A stretch of DNA of 64,000 nt, taken from the NCBI RefSeq assembly GCF_016741855.1, contig NZ_JAERRH010000004.1:523165-587164 (forward strand), in the 5' to 3' direction. Positions 1 to 7,845 of this stretch are shown here, one piece after another. This DNA comes from Streptomyces musisoli (GTDB taxonomy: Bacteria > Actinomycetota > Actinomycetes > Streptomycetales > Streptomycetaceae). The notes beneath the pieces were generated by a model that ran no database searches, was not told the origin of the DNA, and saw only the letters and a list, made by a program, of their open reading frames with translations. Each line of letters begins with the position of its first letter. Positions within the stretch are counted from its first letter, which is position 1. The translations under genes were made by a program, and so were the position numbers.

Positions 1-1
1 A

Positions 2-619
2 GGACGCGCAGAGCCCTCCGCGGGCCGCGCGGAGCCCTCTGGGGAGCGCGCGGAGCCCTCTGCGGGCCGCGCGGAGCCCTCTGCGGGGCGCGCAGAGCCC
101 TCTGCGGGGCGCGCCGAACCCTCTGCGGGGCGCGCCGAACCCGGCGGGCGTGCCGGGCGACGGCGGGCGCGGCGGCGTCAGGGAGGCCGCCGGCGGCTGG
201 CGGTCGTCGCCGGCGCCCTCGGGGTGGCCGGCACCGTCGCGGTGATCGCCGCACTGGCCGGATCGGGTTCCCCGGACGGGTCCCGCCCCGCGGACGGCGG
301 GCGGGTGGCCGACGGCCCCGCGACCGACGCGACCGACGGCGGCGCGGACCCGGACCACCCCTCCGCCTCCGCCCCGGCCGCGACGGTCTCCGCCGCCGTC
401 CGGTCCGCCGCTGCCACGCCGTCGGCCTCGACCGCACCCCCGACCGGCGGCACCGGTGCCGGCACCGGCACCGACCCGCGCGAGACGAGCGGCAGCCCGT
501 CGGCCACGTCCTCGGCCTCCACCACCCCCGCCCCCACGGCGTCGTCCGCCGCCCCGACGGCGACCGACAGCCCCTGGAGCCGCGGCCGCGGCCACGGCCG
601 GACGAAACGGCCCCGCTGA
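2..619 (+). CDS. C-terminal part of a single-pass membrane protein with heptad repeats (5' end outside window)
   Basis: The frame is open from the left edge, so the start lies upstream. The visible part has three sections. First come about seven copies of the heptad RAEPSAG (variants SGE and PGG), then a basic stretch of about 15 residues rich in Arg. Next is one hydrophobic segment (LAVVAGALGVAGTVAVIAAL), and last a tail of about 120 residues made almost only of Ala, Pro, Ser, Thr, Gly and Asp. This is the layout of an actinobacterial cytoplasmic domain, a single membrane span and a disordered extracytoplasmic tail, as in some kinases or anti-sigma factors. No catalytic domain is visible, so the function is unknown. 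The stop is TGA at 617-619. Confidence 0.7.
   Translation, partial: GRAEPSAGRAEPSGERAEPSAGRAEPSAGRAEPSAGRAEPSAGRAEPGGRAGRRRARRRQGGRRRLAVVAGALGVAGTVAVIAALAGSGSPDGSRPADGGRVADGPATDATDGGADPDHPSASAPAATVSAAVRSAAATPSASTAPPTGGTGAGTGTDPRETSGSPSATSSASTTPAPTASSAAPTATDSPWSRGRGHGRTKRPR
5..145 (+). repeat. In-frame 21-bp minisatellite encoding RAEPSAG heptads
   Basis: Tandem 21-bp units built on cgcgcggagccctctgcggg, about seven copies with a few substitutions. All keep the reading frame of the partial gene. The neighbouring units are nearly identical, which suggests recent unequal exchange or slippage. Confidence 0.85.
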
Positions 620-657
620 CCGGACGGCCACGCGCGGCCCGCCGGCTGCGTCGGCTC

Positions 658-804
658 GCCGATCGGGTTTCCCCGGTTGCCGATCGGGTTGGCCCGCTCG
701 CCGATCGGGTTGACCCGCTCGCCGATCGCGTTGACCCGCTCGCCGATCGCGTTGACCCGCTCGCCAATCCGGTTGCCCCGCTCGCCAATCGCGTTGGCCG
801 CCGG
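658..804. repeat. 21-bp minisatellite, seven units, non-coding
   Basis: Seven head-to-tail 21-bp units based on gccgatcgggttgacccgct. The two central units are identical and the outer ones are degenerate. It lies 39 bp after the stop of the partial gene. Reading frames across it exist on both strands, but none has a credible start, so it is called non-coding. Confidence 0.85.
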
Positions 805-915
805 CTCATCGGCTGGGCTGGTTCGCGGGCGCGGGGCCCGCGGGAGGGGGCGGCCGGGGGCGCCGCATGTCGTGGTGAAGGGCCTCGCCCTCTTCGGCGC
901 CGTGTTCGTCAAGTC

Positions 916-1140
916 CCGGCGGGACACGGGGTGATCGCCGTGCCGTGCGGGAGAACCAGTACGGGGGGCGTGAGGTGAGCGGCGCGCGGTGCGGGAAAGG
1001 CTGCGCCGGCGGGACGTGGGGTGAGCGGCGCGCGGTGCGGGAGAAGCTGTGCCGGCGGGACATGAGGGGTGGCGCGCGGTGCGGAAAGCTGTCCTTTCGG
1101 GACATGAGGTGATCGGCGTGCGGCACAGGGAAACCCCTAT
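916..1140. repeat. 44-46-bp degenerate tandem repeat, five units
   Basis: The motif ggcgcgcggtgcggg or a close variant recurs at 937, 981, 1027, 1071 and 1115, a period of 44-46 bp. Each copy is preceded by a ggcgggacatgaggtga-like block. Units diverge toward the right, next to the protease promoter region. Together with the 21-bp array it fills most of the 634-bp gap 620-1253. No gene was found in that gap. Confidence 0.8.
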
Positions 1141-1253
1141 GACCTGACGCGACTCCTTGTCCCCACCCCTCCCCCCTGTCGACAATGCGCATGACAACCC
1201 AGCGGGCGGCCGGAACCCCTCCGGTCGCCCATGTCGTAAGAGGGGACCCCCAC

Positions 1254-2111
1254 GTGAACAAGCCTCTCCTTGCCGCGCTTTCCTCCCTGGCGATAGCCGG
1301 GCTCGGCGCGACTCCGGCGATCGCCGCCCCGCACACCGCCGTCAAGACCGCCCCGCACTCCGCCCAGGCCGTCAAGGCCACGGTCGACTTCGCCGGCACC
1401 GTCTCGCTCAGCAACTGCTCCGGCTCCGTCATCCGCTTCCCCAACTCCGCCGACACCGACCCCGCCCTCGTGCTGACCAACGGCCACTGCCTGGAGACCG
1501 GCATGCCCGCGGCCGGCGAGGTCATCACCGGCCAGTCCTCCAGCCGTTCCTTCGGCCTGCTGAACTCCGCCGGCAGCCGGATCGCGACCCTCCGTGCCAA
1601 CCAGGTCGTCTACTCGACCATGACCGACACGGACGTCACCATCTACCGCACCACCACCACGTACGCGAAGATCAAGAGCTCGTACGGGATCAGCCCGCTC
1701 ACCGTGCAGGACACGCACCCCACGGCCGGCACCGCCATCAAGGTGGTCTCCGGCTACTGGAAGCGCATCTACAGCTGCAACGTCGACGGGTTCGTGTACC
1801 GGCTGAAGGAGGGTGACTGGACCTTCAAGGACTCGGTCCGCTACACCTCCGCCTGCAACACCATCGGCGGCACCTCCGGCTCCCCGGTCATCGACACCGC
1901 CACCGGCAAGGTCGTCGCCGTCAACAACACCGGCAACGAGGACGGCCAGCGGTGCACGGTGAACAACCCGTGCGAGGTCGACGCCAACGGCAACGTCACC
2001 GTCCGCCAGGGCATCAACTACGCCCAGGAGATCTACAACATCCCGGCCTGCTTCACCACCGGCAACAAGCTCGACCTGAACGCGGCCGGCTGCACCCTGC
2101 CCAAGCCGTAG
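1254..2111 (+). CDS. Secreted trypsin-like serine protease
   Basis: A chymotrypsin/V8-fold serine endopeptidase of 285 residues, exported through a Sec signal peptide (about residues 1-26, ending near ATPAIA). The likely triad is His78 in LTNGHC, Asp127 in TDTDVTIYR and Ser208 in GGTSGSPV. Cys55 and Cys79, and Cys175 and Cys201, could pair in disulfides. An earlier in-frame ATG at 1185 exists. GTG at 1254 is preferred because a purine-rich site (gtaagaggggac) precedes it and translation then begins directly with the signal peptide. The substrate cannot be told from sequence. The gene stands alone, convergent with the D-aminoacylase 19 bp away. Confidence 0.85.
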   Translation: MNKPLLAALSSLAIAGLGATPAIAAPHTAVKTAPHSAQAVKATVDFAGTVSLSNCSGSVIRFPNSADTDPALVLTNGHCLETGMPAAGEVITGQSSSRSFGLLNSAGSRIATLRANQVVYSTMTDTDVTIYRTTTTYAKIKSSYGISPLTVQDTHPTAGTAIKVVSGYWKRIYSCNVDGFVYRLKEGDWTFKDSVRYTSACNTIGGTSGSPVIDTATGKVVAVNNTGNEDGQRCTVNNPCEVDANGNVTVRQGINYAQEIYNIPACFTTGNKLDLNAAGCTLPKP

Positions 2112-2130
2112 CCCGGCAGGGGCCGGGCGG

Positions 2131-3741
2131 TCACACCGGAGTGCGACGGACCGCCCGCCCCGCCAGCACGTCCGTCCGGCGGCCGTCCTCGACGACGAAC
2201 CGGCCGTCGACCAGCACGTGCGGGATCCCGGACGGCAGCGCCCGGGGCTCGGCGAAGGTGGCACCGGGCGCGACCGTCTCCGGGTCGAACAGGACCAGGT
2301 CGGCCCGGTACCCCTCGCGCACCAGCCCGCGGTCCGGCAGTCGCAGCCGCGCCGCGGGCCGGGAGGTGAGGTGGGCGACGCACTCCTCCAGCGTCAGCAC
2401 GCCCGACTCCCGCACGTAGTGGCCGAGATAGTGCGGAAAGGTGCCGTACGCGCGCGGGTGCGGCTTGGTGCCCCGCAGGATGCCGTCGGAGCCGCCGGTG
2501 TGCGCGCGGTGCCGCATGATCGCGCGGACGTTCTCCTCGTGGCCGACGTGCTGGAGGATCGTCGTACCGAGCCGGTCGCCCACCAGGAGGCGGTGCGCCG
2601 TGGCCCACGGGGACTCGCCGCGCAGGTCCGCCGACTCGCGGACGCTGCGGCCCACGAAGTCGCCGAGGGCCGGATCGGTCACCCCGGAGATCTCGATCGT
2701 CTCCCACTCCACCGGCACCCCGTGACAGCCGTCCGAGCCGGTGACCTCCAGGTCGTGCCGGATCCGCCCGGCCGTCGCCGGATCGGCCAGCCGGGCCAGG
2801 ATCTCCTCCGGGCCGCCCTCGCTCGCCCAGCTCGGCAGCAGCGCGGCGAGGGTCGTGCAGCCGGGGGTGTACGGATAGGTGTCCAGCGTGATGTCGGCCC
2901 CCTCGTCCAGGGACCGGTCGAGCAGGGCCAGCAGCTCGGGTGCCCGGCCCTTGTTCACGCCGAAGTTCATCGTCGCGTGCGCCAGGTGCAGCGGGCAGCC
3001 CGCCTCCCGGGTCAGGGCGACCATCTCGGCGTAGGCCTCCAGGGCGCCGGCGCCGTAGGAGCGGTGGTGGGGGCAGTAGTAGCCGCCGTACGCGGCCACC
3101 ACCCGGCACAGCTCGGTCAGTTCGGCGTCCCCGGCGTACATGCCCGGGGTGTAGGTGAGGCCGGAGGACAGCCCGACCGCGCCCTGTTCCAGCCCCTCGG
3201 CCACCAGCCGCCGCATCCGGTCCAGCTCCGCGGGCGTCGCCGCCCGGTCCTCCCAGCCGACGGCGAGCGCCCGGACCGTGCCCTGCGGGATCAGATAGGC
3301 CGCGTTGACGGCGATGCCCCGGTCCAGGCGGTCGAGGTACTCGCCGACCGACCGCCAGTCGAAGTCGATGTCGTCGCCGTACCCGTTCCACCCGGTGATC
3401 GCCCGCCGCACCTCCTCCAGGGTGCGGTCGTCGACCGGCGCGTACGAGAGCCCGTCCTGGCCGAGGACCTCCAGCGTGACCCCCTGCGCGGCCTTCGCGC
3501 TGTGGTCGGGGTCGCGCAGCAGGGCCAGGTCGGAGTGGGCGTGCATGTCGATGAAGCCGGGGGAGAGGACCAGGCCCTCGGCGTTCACCTCCCGCACGGC
3601 GCGCGGCCATTGGCAGCCGGCGGCGGCCGCCTCCTTGACGATGGAGACGATCCGGCCGCCGTCGACCACGACGTCGGCGCGGTAGGAGTCCGCCCCGCTG
3701 CCGTCGACGACGTCGGCGTCCCGGATGACCAGGTCCTCCAC
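2131..3741 (-). CDS. N-acyl-D-amino-acid deacylase (D-aminoacylase family amidohydrolase)
   Basis: Predicted cytoplasmic zinc amidohydrolase of 536 residues that removes the acyl group from N-acyl-D-amino acids. The N-terminal beta-sandwich (DLVIRDADVVDGSG) is followed by the metal-binding strand GFIDMHAHSDLALL, the D-aminoacylase loop GVTLEVLGQDGLSYAPV, later histidines in CPHHRSYGAG and ILQHVGHEENVRAIM, and an Asp in THTGGSDG-like context. Length is normal for the family. It starts with GTG only 9 bp after the stop of the upstream PLP deaminase, so the two are surely co-transcribed. Together they would take an N-acyl-D-amino acid to the free D-amino acid and then to the 2-oxoacid plus ammonia. 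Confidence 0.88.
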   Translation of the reverse strand: MEDLVIRDADVVDGSGADSYRADVVVDGGRIVSIVKEAAAAGCQWPRAVREVNAEGLVLSPGFIDMHAHSDLALLRDPDHSAKAAQGVTLEVLGQDGLSYAPVDDRTLEEVRRAITGWNGYGDDIDFDWRSVGEYLDRLDRGIAVNAAYLIPQGTVRALAVGWEDRAATPAELDRMRRLVAEGLEQGAVGLSSGLTYTPGMYAGDAELTELCRVVAAYGGYYCPHHRSYGAGALEAYAEMVALTREAGCPLHLAHATMNFGVNKGRAPELLALLDRSLDEGADITLDTYPYTPGCTTLAALLPSWASEGGPEEILARLADPATAGRIRHDLEVTGSDGCHGVPVEWETIEISGVTDPALGDFVGRSVRESADLRGESPWATAHRLLVGDRLGTTILQHVGHEENVRAIMRHRAHTGGSDGILRGTKPHPRAYGTFPHYLGHYVRESGVLTLEECVAHLTSRPAARLRLPDRGLVREGYRADLVLFDPETVAPGATFAEPRALPSGIPHVLVDGRFVVEDGRRTDVLAGRAVRRTPV

Positions 3742-3750
3742 GCGTACCTC

Positions 3751-5046
3751 CTAGAAGAACGTACGGATGTAGTCGACGACCGTGCCGTCCGCCTCGGCGA
3801 CCGGGATCAGCTGCCACTTGTCGAACGACGTGCACGGGTGGGACAGGCCGAGACCGATCCAGTCGCCGACCTCGACGTCCGCCTCCGGGTCCGTGCGCAG
3901 CCAGGCGTGCTGGTCGGACAGGCCGGTCACGGTGATGCCGGTGGCCGGGCGCTCGACACCGTCCCGGCGTACCACCTGGGCGGCCGGCAGGTCCAGGTCG
4001 TAGGCGGCGTCCCGCTTGCCCGCGTTGGCGAAGGCCTGCTCGGGGGTGGGACGGGAGACCACCTGCGCCCACAGCCGGAAGGCGGGCTCCAGGGCGCCCT
4101 CCTCGGGGACCCGGGTGAACGGGGTGAGCCTGCTGTAGTGCCCGTCGTCGTGCGAGACGTACGCGCCCGAGCGCAGCAGCTTCAGCACGGGCCGGGAGAG
4201 CCCCGGGATCTCGGCGAAGACGTCCGCCACCGCGTCGAACCAGGCGCTGCCGCCCGCGCTCACCACGATCTCCTCCGCGTCCCCGAAGTGTCCGCCCTCG
4301 TCCAGCCCGGCGGCCAGCGCCACCAGCCGCCGCAGATAGGACCGTACGCGTTCCGGATCCGCCTTCGGCACCTCGCCCTCGTAGCCCGCCACCCCGACCA
4401 GCCGCAGGGCCGGTGCGGCGGCCACGGCCCGCGCGACGGCCGCGCCCTCGGCCTCGGTGCGCACGCCGGTCCGGGCCCCCTCGCCCGCACCCAGCTCCAC
4501 GACCACGTCCACCGGGCGCGCGGCGCCGCGCAGGGCGGCGGCCATCAGCTCCACCCCGCGCACGGAGTCGGCATAGCAGACGAAACGGAACTCCGGGTCG
4601 GCGGCCAGCTCTCCGGCGATCCAGCGCAGGGCGGAGGCGTCCACCAGCTCGTTGGCGAGGAAGACCCGCCGGATCCCGAACGCCCGCGCCACCCGCACCT
4701 GGTGGGGCACCGCCAGCGTGATGCCCCAGGCGCCGTGCTCGATCTGGCGCCGGAAGAGCTGCGGGGCCATCGAGGTCTTGCCGTGCGGGGCGAAGGCCAG
4801 GCCGTGCCGGGAGGCGTACTCCTCCATCAGCGCGAGGTTGTGCTCCAGGCGCTCGGCCGACAGGGCGAGGACGGGGCTGGTGAAGCCGTCGCCGTCCCGG
4901 AAGAGGTTGCGGCGCTGGGCGGCCAGCTCGGCGACGGTCAGTCCGTCGGCGTCCGGCGGGAGGCCCTTGAAGCGGTGGTCGACGCGTTCCTCGGCAAGGC
5001 GGGCGAGGCGTTCCGCGGCCTGGCGGGCGAGCGCTTCGGTGCTCAT
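3751..5046 (-). CDS. PLP-dependent amino acid deaminase (D-serine dehydratase / D-threonine aldolase-like, fold type III)
   Basis: A 431-residue protein with an alanine-racemase-like N-terminal barrel. The PLP lysine is in AFAPHGKTSMAPQLF near residue 90. The C-terminal domain carries HPCTSFDKW, whose His and Cys are the metal ligands typical of eukaryotic-type D-serine dehydratase and D-threonine aldolase. Such enzymes convert hydroxy-D-amino acids through an enamine to a 2-oxoacid and ammonia; the exact substrate is not determined. ATG start, first gene of the leftward operon. A palindrome at 5065-5081 sits just upstream, between it and the divergent kinase operon. Confidence 0.85.
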   Translation of the reverse strand: MSTEALARQAAERLARLAEERVDHRFKGLPPDADGLTVAELAAQRRNLFRDGDGFTSPVLALSAERLEHNLALMEEYASRHGLAFAPHGKTSMAPQLFRRQIEHGAWGITLAVPHQVRVARAFGIRRVFLANELVDASALRWIAGELAADPEFRFVCYADSVRGVELMAAALRGAARPVDVVVELGAGEGARTGVRTEAEGAAVARAVAAAPALRLVGVAGYEGEVPKADPERVRSYLRRLVALAAGLDEGGHFGDAEEIVVSAGGSAWFDAVADVFAEIPGLSRPVLKLLRSGAYVSHDDGHYSRLTPFTRVPEEGALEPAFRLWAQVVSRPTPEQAFANAGKRDAAYDLDLPAAQVVRRDGVERPATGITVTGLSDQHAWLRTDPEADVEVGDWIGLGLSHPCTSFDKWQLIPVAEADGTVVDYIRTFF

Positions 5047-5064
5047 CGAGCCCCTCTCTCGACT

Positions 5065-5081
5065 GTTGCATTATGTGCAAC
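5065..5081. promoter_or_regulatory. Palindrome in divergent promoter, candidate IclR operator
   Basis: GTTGCA-TTATG-TGCAAC is a perfect 6-bp inverted repeat with a 5-bp spacer. It lies in the 184-bp divergent region between the deaminase and kinase operons and is more AT-rich than its surroundings. IclR-family proteins bind short palindromes of this size, and an IclR gene is in the rightward operon. Binding is inferred. Confidence 0.5.
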
Positions 5082-5230
5082 GGTCATTGCATGCGGTGCT
5101 TACTGGTGTCTAGCATCTCGCCGAACACCGGGTCAACGGAGTCGCCGCCCGGCCATCGACAGGAGCCATCATCGACGACGCTGCTTACGTCTCTGCCGTT
5201 GCGCACGACCCCGGGGACCGGGGGGAGCCG

Positions 5231-6415
5231 GTGCGTCCCGTGGACGTCGTGGCGCTCGGCGAGTCCATGGTCACCTTCCTGCCCGGCCGGCCGGGCCGCC
5301 TCGCGGACGTCCCCTCCTTCCACCGCGCGATCGGCGGCGCGGAGTCCAACGTGGCCTGCGTCCTGGCGGCCGCCGGGCACTCGGCACGCTGGGTGAGCCG
5401 GGTGGGCGCGGACGGCTTCGGGCAGCACCTGGTGGAGCGGATCACCGGATACGGGGTCGACACCGGCGCCGTGCGCACCGACCCGGACCGGCCCACCGGC
5501 ATCTACTTCCGCACCGCGGCCGACCGGGACACCGACGCCCATGAGGTGGCGTACTACCGGGCCGGCTCCGCGGCCTCCGCCATGGCCGTGGCCAACGTCG
5601 ACCTGGCGGCGGCGCGGTCGGGGCGGGTGCTGCACCTGTCAGGGATCACCGCCGCGCTGTCCGGTACCTGCCTGGAGCTGATGCGCGAGCTGACCGCGCC
5701 CCGGCCCGGACGCCCGCTGGTCTCCTTCGACGTCAACCACCGCCCCGCGCTGTGGGCGGACGCCGACGGCCCGCGGGTGCTGCTGGAACTCGCCCGGCGC
5801 GCCGACATCGTGTTCGTCGGCGACGACGAGGCCCGCCGGGCCTGGGGGCTGCACGGCGGCAGGGCCATCCTGGAGGCACTGCCCGGACCGGCCATCGTGG
5901 TCGTCAAACAGGGCAGGGGCGGAGCGACCGCGTTCGAGCGTGACACCGGGGGGTTCGCGGACCGCGGCGCCGATGGGTTCTCGGACCGCGGCGCCGATGG
6001 GGCCGGGGGCCGTGGCACCGATGGATTCGCGGACCGTGGCGCCGACGGGTTCGGGAGCCGTGGCACCGATGGGTTCGCGGACCGCGGCGCCGATGGGGTC
6101 GAGGACGCCGACGGGCGCGCCGTCTTCGTGCCGGCACCCGACGTGGACGTCGTCGCCCACGTCGGCGCCGGGGACGCCTTCGCCGCCGGCTTCCTCTCCG
6201 CCACCCTCCGGCGGCTGCCCCTGCGGGACCGCCTCCGGCACGGCCACCTCTTCGCCGCCGCCGCCCTCACCACCCCCGGCGACCTCGCCACACCCCCCGC
6301 CCGCGACCACGCCGACCGCCTCGCCGCCCTGGACGACGACGCATGGGGGAGACTTCGACTCGGCCCCGGCTGGACGCAAGCCGAGCAGGCCGAGGAGGAG
6401 GCGAACATCCCATGA
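5231..6415 (+). CDS. PfkB-family sugar kinase (2-keto-3-deoxygluconate kinase-like) with internal repeat insert
   Basis: Ribokinase/PfkB-type carbohydrate kinase of 394 residues. It has the N-terminal substrate-binding region (VVALGESMVTFLPGRPGRL, then FHRAIGGAESNVA) and the C-terminal anion-hole/catalytic motif HVGAGDAFAAGF with the catalytic Asp. Closest known type is 2-keto-3-deoxygluconate kinase; the substrate is inferred. GTG start. Residues about 241-288 are six copies of the octapeptide GFADRGAD, encoded by a 24-bp tandem repeat. This makes the protein 50-70 residues longer than usual and inserts a hydrophilic loop before the catalytic motif. The stop overlaps the start of the IclR gene (ATGA). 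Confidence 0.85.
   Translation: MRPVDVVALGESMVTFLPGRPGRLADVPSFHRAIGGAESNVACVLAAAGHSARWVSRVGADGFGQHLVERITGYGVDTGAVRTDPDRPTGIYFRTAADRDTDAHEVAYYRAGSAASAMAVANVDLAAARSGRVLHLSGITAALSGTCLELMRELTAPRPGRPLVSFDVNHRPALWADADGPRVLLELARRADIVFVGDDEARRAWGLHGGRAILEALPGPAIVVVKQGRGGATAFERDTGGFADRGADGFSDRGADGAGGRGTDGFADRGADGFGSRGTDGFADRGADGVEDADGRAVFVPAPDVDVVAHVGAGDAFAAGFLSATLRRLPLRDRLRHGHLFAAAALTTPGDLATPPARDHADRLAALDDDAWGRLRLGPGWTQAEQAEEEANIP
5951..6094 (+). repeat. In-frame 24-bp minisatellite inside the PfkB kinase gene
   Basis: Six tandem 24-bp units (gggttcgcggaccgcggcgc plus cgat). The first, second and sixth are almost identical. All are in frame and encode GFADRGAD variants. A partly degenerate unit follows at 6095. 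Confidence 0.9.
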
Positions 6416-7176
6416 GTCAGACCGTCGACCGCGCCCTGAGCATCCTGCCGCTGCTCGCCGAGGGCCCCGCCGACCTCGGACAGGTCGCCGACCGCCTCGG
6501 CGTGCACAAGTCCACGGCCCTCCGCCTCCTGCGCACCCTGCACGAACACGGCCTGGTCTACCGCCAGTCCGACCAGCGCTACCGCCTCGGCGCCCGCCTC
6601 TTCGCCCTCGCGCAGGAGGCGATGGAGAACCTCGACATCCGCGAGATCGCCCACCCCCACCTCGTACGGCTGAACGAGAGCTGCGGCCACACCGTCCACC
6701 TCGCCGTGTACGAGGAGAAGGAGGTGCTGTACATCGACAAGGTGGAGAGCCGCTACCCGGTCCGCATGTACTCGCGGATCGGCAAGCCCGTGGCCATCAC
6801 CGTGGCGGCCGTCGCCAAGCTGCTCCTCGCCGACCTGCCCGCCGCCGAGCGCCGCGCCCTGGCCGAGCAGCTCGACTACCCCCTGTACACGGCCCGTTCG
6901 ATCCCGAACGCCGAGGCATTCCTGAAGGAACTGGCCACGGTGCGCGAACAGGGCTGGGCCACCGACCTCGGCGGCCACGAGGAGTCCATCAACTGCGTCG
7001 CCGCCCCCGTCCGCGGCGCCGACGGCCGGGTCGTCGCCGCGATGTCCGTGTCCGCGCCGAACGTGGTCGTCACCGCCGAGGAACTCCTCACCCTGCTTCC
7101 GCTGGTCCGCCGTACGGCCGACGCGATCAGCGGCGAGTACTCCGGAAGAACACCGGTGAAGGGCACCCCCGCATGA
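6412..7176 (+). CDS. IclR-family transcriptional regulator
   Basis: A 254-residue regulator with an N-terminal winged helix-turn-helix (DLGQVADRLGVHKSTALRLL, about residues 19-38) and a C-terminal effector-binding GAF-like domain (CGHTVHLAVYEEKEVLYID; GGHEESINCVAAPVR). The ATG at 6412 overlaps the kinase stop, so translation is probably coupled. The family usually represses or activates the neighbouring catabolic operon in response to a pathway metabolite. It probably controls both arms of the D-amino-acid/sugar-acid cluster through the palindrome at 5065-5081. Confidence 0.9.
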   Translation: MSQTVDRALSILPLLAEGPADLGQVADRLGVHKSTALRLLRTLHEHGLVYRQSDQRYRLGARLFALAQEAMENLDIREIAHPHLVRLNESCGHTVHLAVYEEKEVLYIDKVESRYPVRMYSRIGKPVAITVAAVAKLLLADLPAAERRALAEQLDYPLYTARSIPNAEAFLKELATVREQGWATDLGGHEESINCVAAPVRGADGRVVAAMSVSAPNVVVTAEELLTLLPLVRRTADAISGEYSGRTPVKGTPA

Positions 7177-7240
7177 CCGGAACACCGGTGGAGGGCGACC
7201 CGCATGACCGGAACACCAGTGAAGGGCACCCCCGTATGAC
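7141..7240 (+). repeat. Triplicated ribosome-binding/start region before ridA
   Basis: The block gaacaccggtgaagggcacc followed by cccgcATGACC occurs three times head to tail, with small changes, across the end of the IclR gene and the start of ridA. Each copy contains a potential ribosome-binding site (gaaggg or gaggg) and an ATGAC start, at 7173, 7204 and 7236. The first and last are in frame with ridA. Confidence 0.75.
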
Positions 7241-7646
7241 CGAGAAGACCGCGCTCACCCCCAAGACCCACACGACCCCGCCCGCGAAGTTCTCGCACGG
7301 CGTGAGGAAGGGCAACATCCTCCAGGTCGCCGGCCAGGTCGGTTTCCTGCCCGCCGAAGAGGGCAAGCCCCCGACGCCCGCGGGCCCCGGCCTGCGCGAG
7401 CAGACCCTCCAGACCCTCGCCAACGTCAAGGCGATTCTGGAAGAGGGCGGCGCGACCTGGGACGACGTGATGATGATCCGCGTCTACCTGACGGACGTGG
7501 ACCACTTCGCCGAGATGAACGAGATCTACAACGCCTACTTCGAGGAGCAGGGCCTCACCCAGCCGCCCGCCGCCCGCACGACGGTCTACGTCGGTCTGCC
7601 GGCCGGCCTCCTCATCGAGATCGACGCGCTCGCCGTACTGAGCTGA
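7236..7646 (+). CDS. ridA: RidA/YjgF-family enamine/imine deaminase
   Basis: A 136-residue RidA protein with the family signature RTTVYVGLPAGLLIEIDALA near the C-terminus and the Arg that binds carboxylate substrates. RidA hydrolyses reactive enamines/imines such as 2-aminoacrylate, the intermediate released by PLP serine/threonine dehydratases, so it fits the deaminase in the same cluster. ATG at 7236 begins at MTEKTALTPK and matches normal family length. An in-frame ATG at 7173 overlapping the IclR stop would add 21 residues (MTGTPVEGDPHDRNTSEGHPR, slightly longer than usual linkers). The translation start region is internally repeated (see 7141-7240). Confidence 0.88.
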   Translation: MTEKTALTPKTHTTPPAKFSHGVRKGNILQVAGQVGFLPAEEGKPPTPAGPGLREQTLQTLANVKAILEEGGATWDDVMMIRVYLTDVDHFAEMNEIYNAYFEEQGLTQPPAARTTVYVGLPAGLLIEIDALAVLS

Positions 7647-7766
7647 CGCGAGCGGACCGGGCCGACGAGGGCCGACCGAGCTGATGTGAGCTGACGCCCT
7701 CCCCCCTCCTCCCCTTCCTCCCCCCTCCTCCCCACTCCCGTATCCCGTAACTCCCGTACGTCCGCA

Positions 7767-7796
7767 CGGCGCGGCACTCCCCGGGGTGCCGCGCCG
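7767..7796 (+). terminator. Hairpin between ridA and gntP-like gene
   Basis: CGGCGCGGCAC and GTGCCGCGCCG form an 11-bp perfect stem with an 8-nt loop. No T-tract follows. It may attenuate read-through from the kinase-iclR-ridA operon into the permease. A pyrimidine-rich tract (7697-7740) precedes it. Confidence 0.6.
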
Positions 7797-7845
7797 CGCT
7801 CCCCCCTGCCCGAAAGCACGATGCACTTACGAAGAGGACCCCCGA

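Noticed and set aside
178..1197. Long minus-strand frame across the first minisatellites (contains NAIGER-type heptads)
   Set aside because: The 21-bp and 45-bp repeats keep long frames open on several strands; no credible start, domain or codon pattern supports it.
2033..5544. Very long frames overlapping the D-aminoacylase and deaminase genes on both strands
   Set aside because: Antisense or shifted shadows of genuine genes caused by high GC; amino-acid content is Arg/Gly/Ala-rich nonsense.
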